This document shows positions 33,430 through 44,449 of a stretch of DNA of 64,000 bases, in pieces. The DNA comes from Heterodera schachtii (lineage: Eukaryota; Nematoda; Chromadorea; Rhabditida; Heteroderidae). Numbering within the stretch: position 1 is the stretch's first letter; the number at the start of each line of letters is the position of its first letter. Both the position numbers and the translations under genes were made by a program. Location of the stretch: NCBI GenBank assembly GCA_023374025.1, contig SIJG01000145.1, forward strand, positions 1 to 64,000, in the 5' to 3' direction. The notes under the pieces were generated by a model that saw only the letters and a program-made list of their open reading frames with translations, made no database searches and was not told the origin of the DNA.

Positions 33430-34410
33430 GTTAATTGCTCAACGTTTACCCCGCACTGCCAATTGTAATTACTGAAATTAAAATTATCGGACGAATTTTG
33501 AATGAATTTTAAATTTGCCTTATTTCGTCATTGTGCAGAAGCAGTGCCGTCACAATTGACCCAATCGCCCCCAAAAAGGGAGGGACAAAGCCAAGGAAAA
33601 AGCTGCAAAAGGAAAAGCATTCGTTTTTGTGACCGATTGAAAGACACTGACAGATGCAATGGGTTCATTCTGATCAGCTCCTTCACAGACCACTCGGGCT
33701 CAGAACGCCGCTTATGAGAGGAGGGAAATCGGCCGCGCCAGCCCGGGTAATGGCCGGAAACAGCACTCGGCACAAACGAAGCCATCGATGGCAAAAAGGG
33801 ACGGAGGAGAGGGCAATTAGGAAAAGAACAGTTAATTATTAATAGGGCAATTAGGGAAAGAACAATTAATTAGTAAAGGAACGGATGACGAAAGATTGGA
33901 GGGTCAGCACAAAGCATTGCTTTGGCACTTTTTTGCGTTCATTTTACTAATTTTTCTCAATATGAGGCGAATGGTTCCGCTTTTTCATAGTCGCCAATGC
34001 CCTCCCCACCCGTCCCTTCTCCGAAATGCAGCAGCAGCAACAGAAGAACAGGAAATGAATAGCAGGGATAAGTGGGGGATAAGAAGGATTTGGAGGGAGG
34101 GGAAAATGAGAAAAGCGAAGGCAAAGGAAGGGAAGGGAGAGAAGAGAAGAGGAAGGATTCAATTTGATCGGTTAGAGTGCGACGGAGGGAGGGAAGGGGG
34201 GGGGGAAGCGATGTGCTCGCCTTCCCCCGCCCATCCACAACTATCCGCTTCTTCTTCCCCCACTGTCCATTCCCTGTGCCCAGTGAAACGACTTGCGTTT
34301 AAAAGGCGTGGACAAACCGGACAAAAACAACACATTTATCCTGGAGCAGCAGAAGCATGAGTTATCACAGATTACAAAAGAGGAAATGAGATCAGCTAAA
34401 TGGCAGAGGC
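33430..34410. other. Intergenic region, no supported gene
   Basis: Purine-rich, low-complexity DNA (33900-34250 is rich in ggaagg/gagaag) with only fortuitous open frames. It separates the 5' side of the PGAP2-like gene from the 3' end of the TAPL-like gene. Confidence 0.4.
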
Positions 34411-34413
34411 AAT

Positions 34414-35134
34414 TCATTGGTTCTCCAACATTTCTCCCATTTGTTTTTGCACCATTGAGTAGTAAAGGCCGTCCTTCAGTTTCATCAGTTCCGCATGATT
34501 TCCGTCCTATTTGAAAATGCGCTAATTCTCACAACAACCGTTTCCTATTTCGGACCTGCACAATTTGGCCATGTTCCATCACCAAAATACGGTCAGCACG
34601 TCTTACGGTGGAAAGGCGATGAGCGATCATCAGAACGGTGCGACCCTTCGCACAAGCGGACAACGACTCCCTTATCAGCTGTTCGTTGCGCGCATCCAAC
34701 GCGGAAGTCGCCTCGTCCAGCAAAAGGACTTTCGGTTGTCTCACCAATGCGCGAGCGATGGCAATTCGCTGTTTTTGACCGCCTTAAAAGGGAAACAGAA
34801 CATACATGTACAAGGGGTGCGCCAGTCAGACCCCCATACGTCGGACGTTTGGCGCAGGGGGGGGGGGGGTGCGCCAGGACCAATTTTTCTTACGTCGGCC
34901 CCTATTTTTCCCCGGCGACCTTTTTTTTTTTTGCTATTCAAATCATCTTTTTTTCGGCGCTTTTTGGAAGGGGTGGGGCGGTCCGGCGGTGCCGATAGGC
35001 GCCGCCGGGAAAATTTTTTTAATTTTGTATGCGTTTTGCTAAGGAAATTGTTCAAATTTTAACTTTTTCCCCCTTCGGTACGACCCACCCCACGACGGGG
35101 GGGGGGGGGGGGGGGGTGCGCCAGGCCCATTCCG

Positions 35135-35174
<40 letters not shown>

Positions 35175-38140
35175 AGGCCCATTACGACGCGGGAGGGGGG
35201 CGGGGGGGGGGGGGGGGGGGGTGCGCCGGCGCCACCCCTTGTACATGTATGAAACAGAAATAAATACTAGTATTTTCATTTAAATTTTTGGGTACTCCCG
35301 GGTTTTGCCATAATCCTGAAATTCTTTTTTAATTAGAAACTGGGGTCAATTATAATTGTTTTCTAACGTTTTTAGTAGTTTACAAAATCTTTTTTTTTCT
35401 GATATATTGTAGTTTTTATGTTAGATTTAGAATTTTTTTTTATTATTATTCTACAGCTAAAAACCAATTTTTTTTTTTTTCTGCGATGCTATAAAGAAAG
35501 GGGCTCAAAAACAACATTTTTATGTTAATTTTTTTAAATTTATATTTGGTGAAGGTTTTTAGTGCATATAAATGCATATTTTGACATTTTAAAGAATATT
35601 TCGGCCATTTTTTGGAAATTTTCACAAAAATGTAAAAAAGAAAAAAAAGAAAAAATACACTCCTAAGGATCGCCTTTTTGGCGAATTAAAAAAATACATC
35701 TTTAAAAATCGAAAAATTGTGAGTGCGAGCGAACTGAATGCACCCCAACCCCTTCGCCAAAAAACGAAACAATTATAGGATTTGATTCATTGTCAGAATG
35801 CCAAAATCACCGCTTAGCTGGACGCCCTTCTCGCCGCACTTCGTGTCGTAGCCCTTCTCCGTCTCCTCCGCCACATATTCGTGAATGTTGGCCATTTTCG
35901 CGGCATTAACCGCCGCATCACCGCCATCTTCATCTTCCGCCGAAGGATTGTCGAAACCGTAAAGAATGTTGTCGCGGATTGAACAGCTGTACAAAATCGG
36001 TTCTTGCGGCACCAGTGAAACCTCAAATTGAAAGGCAAAATTAAACCCTTCTTGAAAAGGACCTTATGATGGTAATAAATATGTTCCCATCGCGTTATTG
36101 GAATGCCATCGAGCAAAATTTGGCCTTGCGTTGGCTCGTAAAAACGTTCCAATAGAGAAAAAACCGTCGATTTCCCCGCACCGCTTGGGCCCACCAAAGC
36201 GACCATTTCACCGGGGCGAACAATAAACGAAACATTCTGAAAAGTCCGTTGTTCAAAACATGGACATCATTCATTAGGAGGCACCTTCAAAACGAAAATG
36301 TTCGGCCGTGTCGGATAAATGAAAGTCACACAACGAAATTCCAAAGTGCCCGTCACGGGTGTGGGCCGCATTTTGCCAATTTCAAAAGAATTCATTGGTT
36401 GCCGCGACAAATATTCAAAGACTTTACGGGAAGCACCGATACTTTCCATCAGCCGATTTGCAACACTAAACGAAAAGAAAAACTTTTAATGAAAATTTTG
36501 TTTTTTTTTTGAGAATCTGTATAATTTATACGAAAATATACAAAAATGGCCATTTTTGGGCGATAAGTTCATAAAGCCTAAGGAAAAGAATATTCGTATT
36601 CTCCTCTCTAAATGACCTGCTCAATTGGTAAAAGTTCCCGCCAAGTTTCAGCTGATAGAGAAGAAAAGCAAATATTTGTTCGTTTGTCATTTTCTTCTCC
36701 AGCACCAAATAACCGCCGCATAAAAGCACAGCCACCGAAAATTGGGAAAAATGCAAAGGAAACGCAATTAATCAACCCAACCAAAATGAGATTGTTGGCG
36801 AATTCGTTCAACCAATGGGAACCGACCAAAGCGAAGGATTTGGTCTAAATTGAAAAAATAAGGCAATAAATAAGGACGAAAGGACAGTTGGTCATTCAGC
36901 ATTTACATATATATAGTACAATAAATGGTTCAAAAGCGCACTCTGTCCACCCGAAGAGTGGCGTCCAATTCGGCTTCAAATCTCTGCCGCTCCCGCCGCT
37001 CGGCTGCGAACGCGCGGACACTTCGCATGCTGCTGATCACTTCCTCCGCGATTCGATTGGCGTTCGCTTTGGACATTTGGGAACGTTCGGCGATATTCTA
37101 AAAGTAATTGCACTGAAATGGCGTTGCTTTTCTTCGCTCACATCGTAATAAACGCTGTACACTTTGATGAACACGGCGAGTGTGGGGATGAGTAAAAGAG
37201 TGATCAGAGAAAGCTGCCAACTACTCTCCAACATGAGCACCAAGGAGCCGAGGACCATCAAACCATTGCTGAAAAAGACATCGACGGAGGACGAAAGAGT
37301 CGAAGAAACGCTCTAAATTAACACAAATTAGAGGGCCAAAGAGAAAAGGAAAAAGAACTTCGCAGTCCGAAATGAGTCGAGACAGAATTTCGCCTAAATA
37401 GGCAAAGTTTAGCAAATTCAGCCTTTCGTGGAACTAATGACCAGTCGGAGAATTGTCAAAGAAATCGATTCCCTGAGCAGTGATCGAATGGAACAGATCA
37501 TGACGCATCTGGTGATTGATTTTGGCGGTCACAAAATGGAAAGTGCCAACTCTGAATTTTAAAATTCAATTCAATGACGAAATTCCTGAAGACAAACATT
37601 TAAATTGGGTTTTGTCTGAATTCGTTTTGATTGTGAGATTTAGTTAAATACAAAGTCTTAAAAGTCAGCTGACAAAAAACATATTAAAAAGCCAAAAGAA
37701 AATGAAAAATTCAGGTTTATAAAAAAATTAATTCAGGAGGAAGCCCTTGATGTGCCCCGGTCATGTTAAGGGCGTATAAAAATTACCGTAATCCCCCAGC
37801 CACAGTAGCGACCACAGTCGTACCAGTCAATATCAAAACGGAATTGACCAACTCGCTCATTTGACTTGCCCGAACCATAACAGAGATAACTCGCGCAATA
37901 AACAAAGGCATACAAACTTGTGCTAAATGGACATTTTGGAAAGAAAACCAAAAAGAAAACACAGACCGATGGACTCAGTTAAAAGAAAAAGGAATGCCAA
38001 TGCCAACCACCGCCAATAAAGCTCACAGTAACGCGAAAGGCACAAAATGAGCGACCAACGGGAAATGTTGGGCGTTTTTCGGGAAGAATTTCCGACGAAC
38101 CCTTGGCATTCCTTTTCAGACGAAGCATCGCCTACTCTGA
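34414..38140 (-). CDS. TAP-like (ABCB9/HAF type) ABC half-transporter
   Basis: Minus-strand gene of at least ten exons. The transmembrane part shows [65 protein letters not shown] and [15 protein letters not shown] coupling helices. The nucleotide-binding domain has [11 protein letters not shown] (Walker A), [10 protein letters not shown] (Q-loop), [15 protein letters not shown] (signature, split by an intron) and [13 protein letters not shown] (Walker B) with AHRLSTV (H-loop). Exons I can place: 34414-34506, 34556-34782, 35812-36021, 36063-36236 and 36286-36465, giving introns of 41-49 bp except the last-but-two, which is 1029 bp and carries a transposon. It ends [10 protein letters not shown]. 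Family members move peptides across lysosomal or ER membranes; C. elegans HAF-4/HAF-9 are related. The first exon is not identified. Confidence 0.85.
34801..35251. mobile_element. 451-bp non-autonomous DNA transposon in TAPL-like intron
   Basis: 19-bp terminal inverted repeats, catacatgtacaaggggtg, at both ends are flanked by aaacagaa on each side (34793-34800 and 35252-35259), a perfect 8-bp target duplication (9 bp if the terminal g is counted). The interior has very long G runs (35098-35220), repeated gtgcgccaggcccatt and a GC palindrome shared with the element at 49445. No coding capacity; size and duplication fit a hAT- or Mutator-type MITE. Confidence 0.85.
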
Positions 38141-38469
38141 AAAATTTATTACTCGCAATTATTATGTATTTATTATAACCTTTTTAATCCCCTTGAAAAA
38201 TGTCTCTTTCCTTTTGCATCTCCCCGCGCAGGCATTTCAGTTCTTTTTATTGTACAGAATTAAAAAGGGTTATTATTTTAAGCACATTTAAAAATAAAAA
38301 AGTGAGCGAGCTTTTTAATCAATCAAAATTGCAAAAAATTTTAAAAACAACGAAAAAATCAGAAAGTTCTAAACAGCAGGCCATTTTAATAATGTTTTCG
38401 GATAATTTAATCAGAATCAACCATTTTCATCAAAATATAGTTTTTTGTAGTAAAATTAAAGCTCGACCT

Positions 38470-38730
38470 TGATCTGGATCTAAATTGTTCCCGTGGGGGG
38501 TCGCTCTGATCAGTGATCACGAATCTGACATTATTTTTGACCATCCCTAAAAAGGATTGAGGGGGGGGGGGGGGGTAATACTGAAAACCCGATTAATAAA
38601 AAACCCAATCTTCATCAATTTTTATTGTGTTTAATATGATTCTTATAATTTTCGTGAGCAATAATTTGGAAGTTTGAAAACGATTTTTAATTTAGTTTTT
38701 GCCAGCTCAATTTTTCTTTAGCGAATAAGT
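38470..38730. other. Short intergenic region upstream of RPAP2-like gene
   Basis: Contains a poly-G tract (about 38562-38577) and AT-rich DNA. The divergent arrangement with the TAPL-like gene suggests that regulatory sequence of both lies in 38.2-38.7 kb, but I cannot identify sites. Confidence 0.35.
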
Positions 38731-38734
38731 TGTG

Positions 38735-40575
38735 ATGAAGAAGACTTTGCCGATTAATGATGAAATGATTTCGGAAAGAATAGAGGCGGAAAGGGAACGA
38801 CTTCAGCAGGACAAATTGCGAAAACGCTATGCCTATGAAGCAATTTGTGCATTGACCGACACTGTGAACGAATCGGAACTGCAGCGACATGTGAGGGAAA
38901 CGGAAAGCATTTATAGGGGGGCGGGGGGGGGGGGGGTAAAATTAAAATTATAATGTCTAATCTTAAAAAATTATCGCTTTGCATAAACGAAGTTTTAGCT
39001 GTGTCTCATTGTCAGCAGTAATAGCTCTCCCTTTTTCAAGCTGTCCGTTTTGGATCCAACTTCCTGGTGTGAAGTGGTCGAGGAACGTTTTCTGGGCCGT
39101 TTGTGCGGTTTTCCCCTTTGTGCCAAAACAATCACTGTCGACTTCCGCAAAAAGCACACAATTGTGAGGCGGTTGAATGAATCCACAAGAAAGGAACATA
39201 AAATGGTAAAAATATGGTGAGAACAACGGTTGGCATTCTGTCCATTTGTTAACAGATTGTGCCCACTGAATCGGAGCCCGTCAAATTCTGTTCTGACCGA
39301 TGCATGGGAAAGTCGAGGGCAATTGCTGCACAATTAACGGAGCAGCAGAAACATTTTGTAATTCCGAACGACGAAAGCCAATGGATGAAATTTTTGATGG
39401 AGCAGAGACCGGCAGAGGGGGGAGAAGTAATTAACACCGATTTTTAAAAAATATTTCCAAATAATAGTCCAACGACGCAACCTCATCGGTTCAAAGACCG
39501 AAATTCGGAGTTGAATTGGTGACGAAACTGCACGATTTGAAATTGGCTGATGCTGAACCGAATGACGAAAAGGACGAGGCGAAAGAGGAGTCACCCGAAG
39601 TAATGTAAAAACAATTGTAAAAAAAGACGCAAAACTTCATCCTCAGTTTTTTAGGCCATAACTTTTTTCTTACTTGATCAATGTTTTAAGTTTTTTGGTA
39701 TTTAATGAAAGCTTTATGTTTCGGGAAAGAAATAATGGGGTGCACTTCATTCCCCCCTCGTTTCCCCCCAGAAAAATTTTCCAAAAAATCGCTGAAAACT
39801 TTCAAAAAAATTTTTTCTTGAAAATTTCTTACTAATTTATGAAAAATTTTTGGTTTGAAAAATTTTCTCGGGTGGGAAACGATGTGGGGGGGGGGGGGGG
39901 GAACGACCTGCTCCGGAAATAATGGCCTAAGAAACTGTGGATGGTTATTTATTTGACAGCTAAAGTGTAATAGAGCTTAACTTGTTGCTTACAAAGTTTC
40001 GGATTTTTAAGAAATTTTTTATTCTTTTTACATTAAAAATTTTATACTAAATGCATTAATTACTAATAATTTTGGGTTTTAATTTCAGGATTCGGAGTCG
40101 GAAGAGAAACAGTTTTTGAAACAGATAAAGGAATTCGTGACTACGAAAAATAAGAAAGATCCATCCAATAATGCCAAAGCCGACCAAATGAGCGATTGTT
40201 CAAAGAATGCCGTCAAATTGGAGCTCAAAGAATGGAAGCGCGGATTTCTGCTGGGTAAATGGAGTGAAAATGTTTAATTAGTTGTTAATGATGCAATTTC
40301 TTCTGTCAGTCCCTCCATCGTCAGCCAATGAAATTGGCACAGATTCAATCGAATGCCTGCGGAAAGAGCGAAAAACGACTGATAATTTGACCAATTGTGA
40401 GGTCAAAGAACGAAATGGCAAAGTCGGAAAGGGAAATGCTCTGCTGGGAGAAGTAATCGAAAGGAAGGCATTGGAAAATGCGAAAGAGCGGCTGAGGGGA
40501 CAGAGGGACACGAAGAAGCCGAAAGTGGTGGAGGCACCGCGAATCAACCCGGAGCAAGTCCGACAGACATTTTGA
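38735..40575 (+). CDS. RPAP2/Rtr1-like RNA polymerase II CTD phosphatase
   Basis: Six exons with clean GT-AG borders: 38735-38890, 39041-39205, 39256-39426, 39468-39599, 40089-40255 and 40310-40575, about 350 residues. The zinc-binding Rtr1 domain spans exons 2-3: CEVVEERFLGRLCGFPLCAK gives the first cysteine pair and KFCSDRCMGKS the second, spaced as in RPAP2, where the region reads 'vveERa..klCGyPlC...fCSd.C...s'. The C-terminal half is charged and low complexity. RPAP2/Rtr1 proteins remove Ser5 phosphates from the polymerase II C-terminal domain and assist polymerase import. The gene is read opposite to both neighbouring ABC transporters. The start ATG is the first in frame after an AT-rich leader. 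Confidence 0.85.
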
Positions 40576-40944
40576 TGAACCAATCCGGGAATGGAACACT
40601 CAATTGCCTAATGACATATTCGAATTGTCGTTCTTTTTTTGTGAGATAAATTATTAAGAATTTATAATTAAAAGCGAAAAGCGTGCAAAAATAAGGCCAC
40701 TTAAGAAGTGAAGCTTCTTTCGAAAGGCAAATTGACATAATTTCAGCGGTCGGAAACCAAATCTATTAATGTAGTAAAATTGAAAAGATGTATTTTTCTC
40801 TTCATTAAACAATAAAGGAAAAATGGCCAACATTGGCATGCGCGAACAGTCCGAAGAAAAATTCTATTTTTCAGGCCCTATGGGGAAATGGAATGAAGTT
40901 TTTGTTCTTATGCAACTTTATTCAACTATTTAAATACTAAACAA

Positions 40945-43886
40945 TTAAAAATTGAAAATTCGTCTCATTTTCTCGGTTGGTCCCGCCTTTGTCTTTGTCG
41001 GTTCATCTTCTCCCGGAGATTTTTGCCGTTGTTCGCTGACTAAGGAATGGTAAACACCGCGTCTGTTCCTCACCAATTGGTCATGCGTGCCTTTCTTAAA
41101 ATTGGAATGCTTTTTGCTCACTCCAACCAAACGATTCGCAAATTCTCTCCGGCGGCGTTTGACCGACCTCGACCATTTGTCCATTTTTCAGAACATAAAT
41201 TCGGTCGGCGTTTCGAATTGTGCTCAGTCGGTGTGCGATGATAATCACCGTTCGGTCGCGCATTACGCGGCCCAATGCGAGTTGAACCTTAAGCGAACGG
41301 AGAAGCGAAAAGTGCACCCAAAGGGCACAACGAACGGCTCTTTCGCTTTCGGCGTCCAATGCTGAGGTGGCCTCGTCCAAAATCAAAATCGGCGGGTCTT
41401 TGATCAGAGCACGTGCAATTGCGATCCTTTTTGTGTTTCGGGCAATTCTTTTTGCATTTATTTCATTGCTCCTCCCCGCACCTTTGCTTCTGTCCCCCAC
41501 TCAAAGTCGCGCCCCGCTCGCCCACCAAAGTGTCGTAACCATTGGCAAAGTTTTCGATAAATTCGGCGGCATTTGCCAATTCGGCGGCAGATCGAATCTT
41601 TAAATGCTTTTGTTTTTCCTTTATTAGTCCGTCCCTTTCACTTCTTTTTCGGTTGCGTTTGGTCTTCCGTAACGAATGTTCTCTCTAATGGACGTCGAAA
41701 AGAGAATGGGCTCTTGAGAGATCACTCCGATCGCTTTTTGGCGTAACCAAAGGGGGTCCAACGAACGGATGTCGCGACCGTCCAAAGTCACCTAAAGCAA
41801 AGCAGTGAAATTCGGAAACACCAATTACCACTCTTTCAGACTTTGCCATTCTGTGGCTCATATAAACACTCGACCAATGCGGCAATTGTACTTTTGCCTT
41901 AATAATGAATTTAATAGTATTTAATTGCGTTTAAATTCGGTAAGACGGCGCCCACCTGCACCCGACGACCCACAAATGGCCGTTGTCTGTCCACCGGCGA
42001 AATGCAAATCGATTCCGTTGAGCACGGCCTTTTCAGGACGAGTTGGGTAAGAAAAACAAATGTTGTGCAGATGAATGTCACCGATCAGCGAATGCCTTGG
42101 GATTTGTTCATTACCGCTCAAGTGATTATGGCAATTCGGGTCAATGCGCAAGAATTGGAGAATTCGGGCGCAAGAAGTCCAAGCCTAACAGAGAGATGGA
42201 AGGAAGAAGGGGTCACAAGCAAAGAAAGACCAAACAAATGGCATCACCTTTATTCCATTTCCGAAAATTAACGAAAATTGGGACACCGAACGTTGGATTA
42301 TCTGAGCAGTGGCCATAAAGGACATCAAGTCGCCTGCGGAGAGTTGCTGTTCAGCCACGAGTTGTCCCCCGCCATATAAAACACCCAAAACAATTCCTCA
42401 ACAATGGAAAAGAACATTTAACAACGGACAAATCGGTGACCGGACGGACCATTGAGGAAGAAATTGCTCAAAGCCTGGAAGAGACCGATGCCAACGCCGA
42501 GCCGTTCGCCGAGGGAACACGCCGTTCGCACCTCTTTACGATAGAGTCTGATAAAAAGGCGCAAAATATTCATTTGCTCTGCATTTTGCATTCATTCGTT
42601 CGACTGACTCCGTTTCTGCCTCTTCCATGGCGAACACTTTGACAGTTCGAATGTTTTGTAAAGCTTCGCCAGACACCCCGGCGGCGAGTGCACTTTGGGA
42701 CTGCGATTGGAACGAAAGCCGACGGAGCAATGAGCCGAACAAAGCGCCGACCAAAATAACCGAATGGACGACTCCCAAAGTGAGCAGAGTCATTTGGGGG
42801 GAGACGGACCAAAGAGAAACGGCACAACCGACGGTCTTATGGGGGGGGGGGGGGGGGGGGGGAATCGGCAGAAATGGCATTTTTGGCACCTGTGCCAAAG
42901 TACGAAGCCCTTGGACGGCACAGAGTTTGAAGCTGCTCTTAAACTCTTGCACGTCATTGTTGAGACAATCGCCGAGTTCGCCACTTCGATGCGTGTCAAA
43001 AAAGTGCATCGGAAAGCGGAGCAGGTGGGAAAATCTGAACAGCAGCCCTTTTAAACGGCACAACACCAGCGGGATTCGCTTGCAGTTGGGTCCGCAGGTC
43101 GGCACTCATCCGCTCGCCCATCCAAAAAAGTGCCGTAACACAGACGAAAGTGGCAAACGCCTGAAGGAAGTGCCGCTTCACCGATGGTGAAACCATCGCA
43201 CAAAAGAACCTGCCCCAATTGGGCCATCAGAAGACGAAGGGCCAACGGACGCAACGCTTGGAAATCCAACGCGGCAGAGAGAGGCCGAACATCGCGCAAA
43301 TGGGCCACTATTTGGTTGACGAGTTGGCCAAGCAGAACTGGGATTCGGATATTCATGTAAGCGACAACAGCAGAAGCCTTAAAAATTAAAGTAGCATTTT
43401 TGCCACCACAAAATGGGGGATGCTAACAATAAGTGAAAGGAGAAGCCATCCCAAGTAAGGGCGGACGATTGACCACAATTCGGCCAATGTTGGAGCAGTC
43501 GGAGTGCCATTGCCAGAAACAGTTGAAATTGCATTCTGTCGGTTCGTTTTGACTACCGGAACAGACTGCTGCTGCTGGCATTTGGCATGCCTTAACATAA
43601 GAAACAGGGAAATTTAAAAAAAGGAGCAAAACCTAAGCAAACGCGCGACAAAGGGCAGAGAAAAGGCACTGATTTGGATGCTTTTGAGGAATTTGGTCGC
43701 TTTGTCATTTTTAGCGAATGGCCCAGTGCGAACAAATGCCAAATGATAGCGCGACAAAAAAGAAAAGCAACGGAGTGAACCAAATCGAATAGTTTTAAAT
43801 GTAAAGGAACCGACGATCGGCTTTGAAATGGAAGACGATTGGCAATTGAACACAATTTTAGTTAGAGGCCAAATGAAAGGACTCAT
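40945..43886 (-). CDS. ABCB8-like mitochondrial ABC half-transporter
   Basis: Minus-strand multi-exon gene starting at ATG 43886. Exon 1 (43633-43886) encodes [16 protein letters not shown] and about 80 residues rich in Arg, Ser and Phe and nearly free of acidic residues, as in mitochondrial presequences. The membrane domain has [61 protein letters not shown] and [16 protein letters not shown], all close to ABCB8. The ATPase domain shows [44 protein letters not shown] and [20 protein letters not shown], ending [21 protein letters not shown] at 40945. ABCB8 works in the inner mitochondrial membrane. Some borders in the central exons (42.5-43.2 kb) are uncertain. A 22-G run lies at about 42841-42862. 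Confidence 0.85.
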
Positions 43887-43889
43887 AAT

Positions 43890-44440
43890 TTTCACCAAAA
43901 AACAAATGAAAAACTGCTAAATAAATTAAAAAGATAAATATTCGAAAATAAAAAGAGGTAGATATCTTTAATTGAAAAGATTACTCACATCCAACAAAAA
44001 ATTCATTGGTTATAACAAAAGTAAAATAGAAACAAAAATGAATGAAAGAAACTGTTACTTATTTGGATCAGTACTGTAAACAATCAGTTGTAAGTGTTCA
44101 ATACCGTAACCTGAGACAAAACAATCGATTTGTTGAGATGTAAACGTATGGGGAAGGAAAGAGGAATCCGACGGCGAATGACCACCAGTGAGAGGAAGAA
44201 CAAGGAGAGAAGCAGGGTCAGACACGCACAAAGGGAAGAGACGGAGAGGCCGAATCTGTGAAAGGGGTACGATGGATTAACGGACGGAATGTACTGTTTC
44301 TGAATGAGAGAACCTCGTGACGGAGAGTGTCGTAGAGACCGAGTCCAAGCCGACAGTCGAGCGAAACGCTGAGAATGAAAAACGACGAGGGAGGGGAAGG
44401 GACTGCTTGGAGAGCTTAAAGAAAACACAGTAAAAGAGAA
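43890..44440. other. Intergenic region between ABCB8-like and WDR6-like genes
   Basis: AT-rich near 43900-44090, then serine/leucine-coding open stretches on the minus strand (44084-44400) that may be the last exon of the WD40 gene or its 3' UTR; frames conflict and I cannot choose one. Confidence 0.3.
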
Positions 44441-44449
44441 GAAGCCCAT

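Noticed and set aside
33896..34360. 154-codon plus-strand frame
   Set aside because: Low-complexity purine-rich sequence that is open on both strands, with no protein-like pattern.
34495..35062. Plus-strand frames across the TAPL-like ATPase exon
   Set aside because: They are antisense to the Walker B exon and then run into the poly-G MITE.
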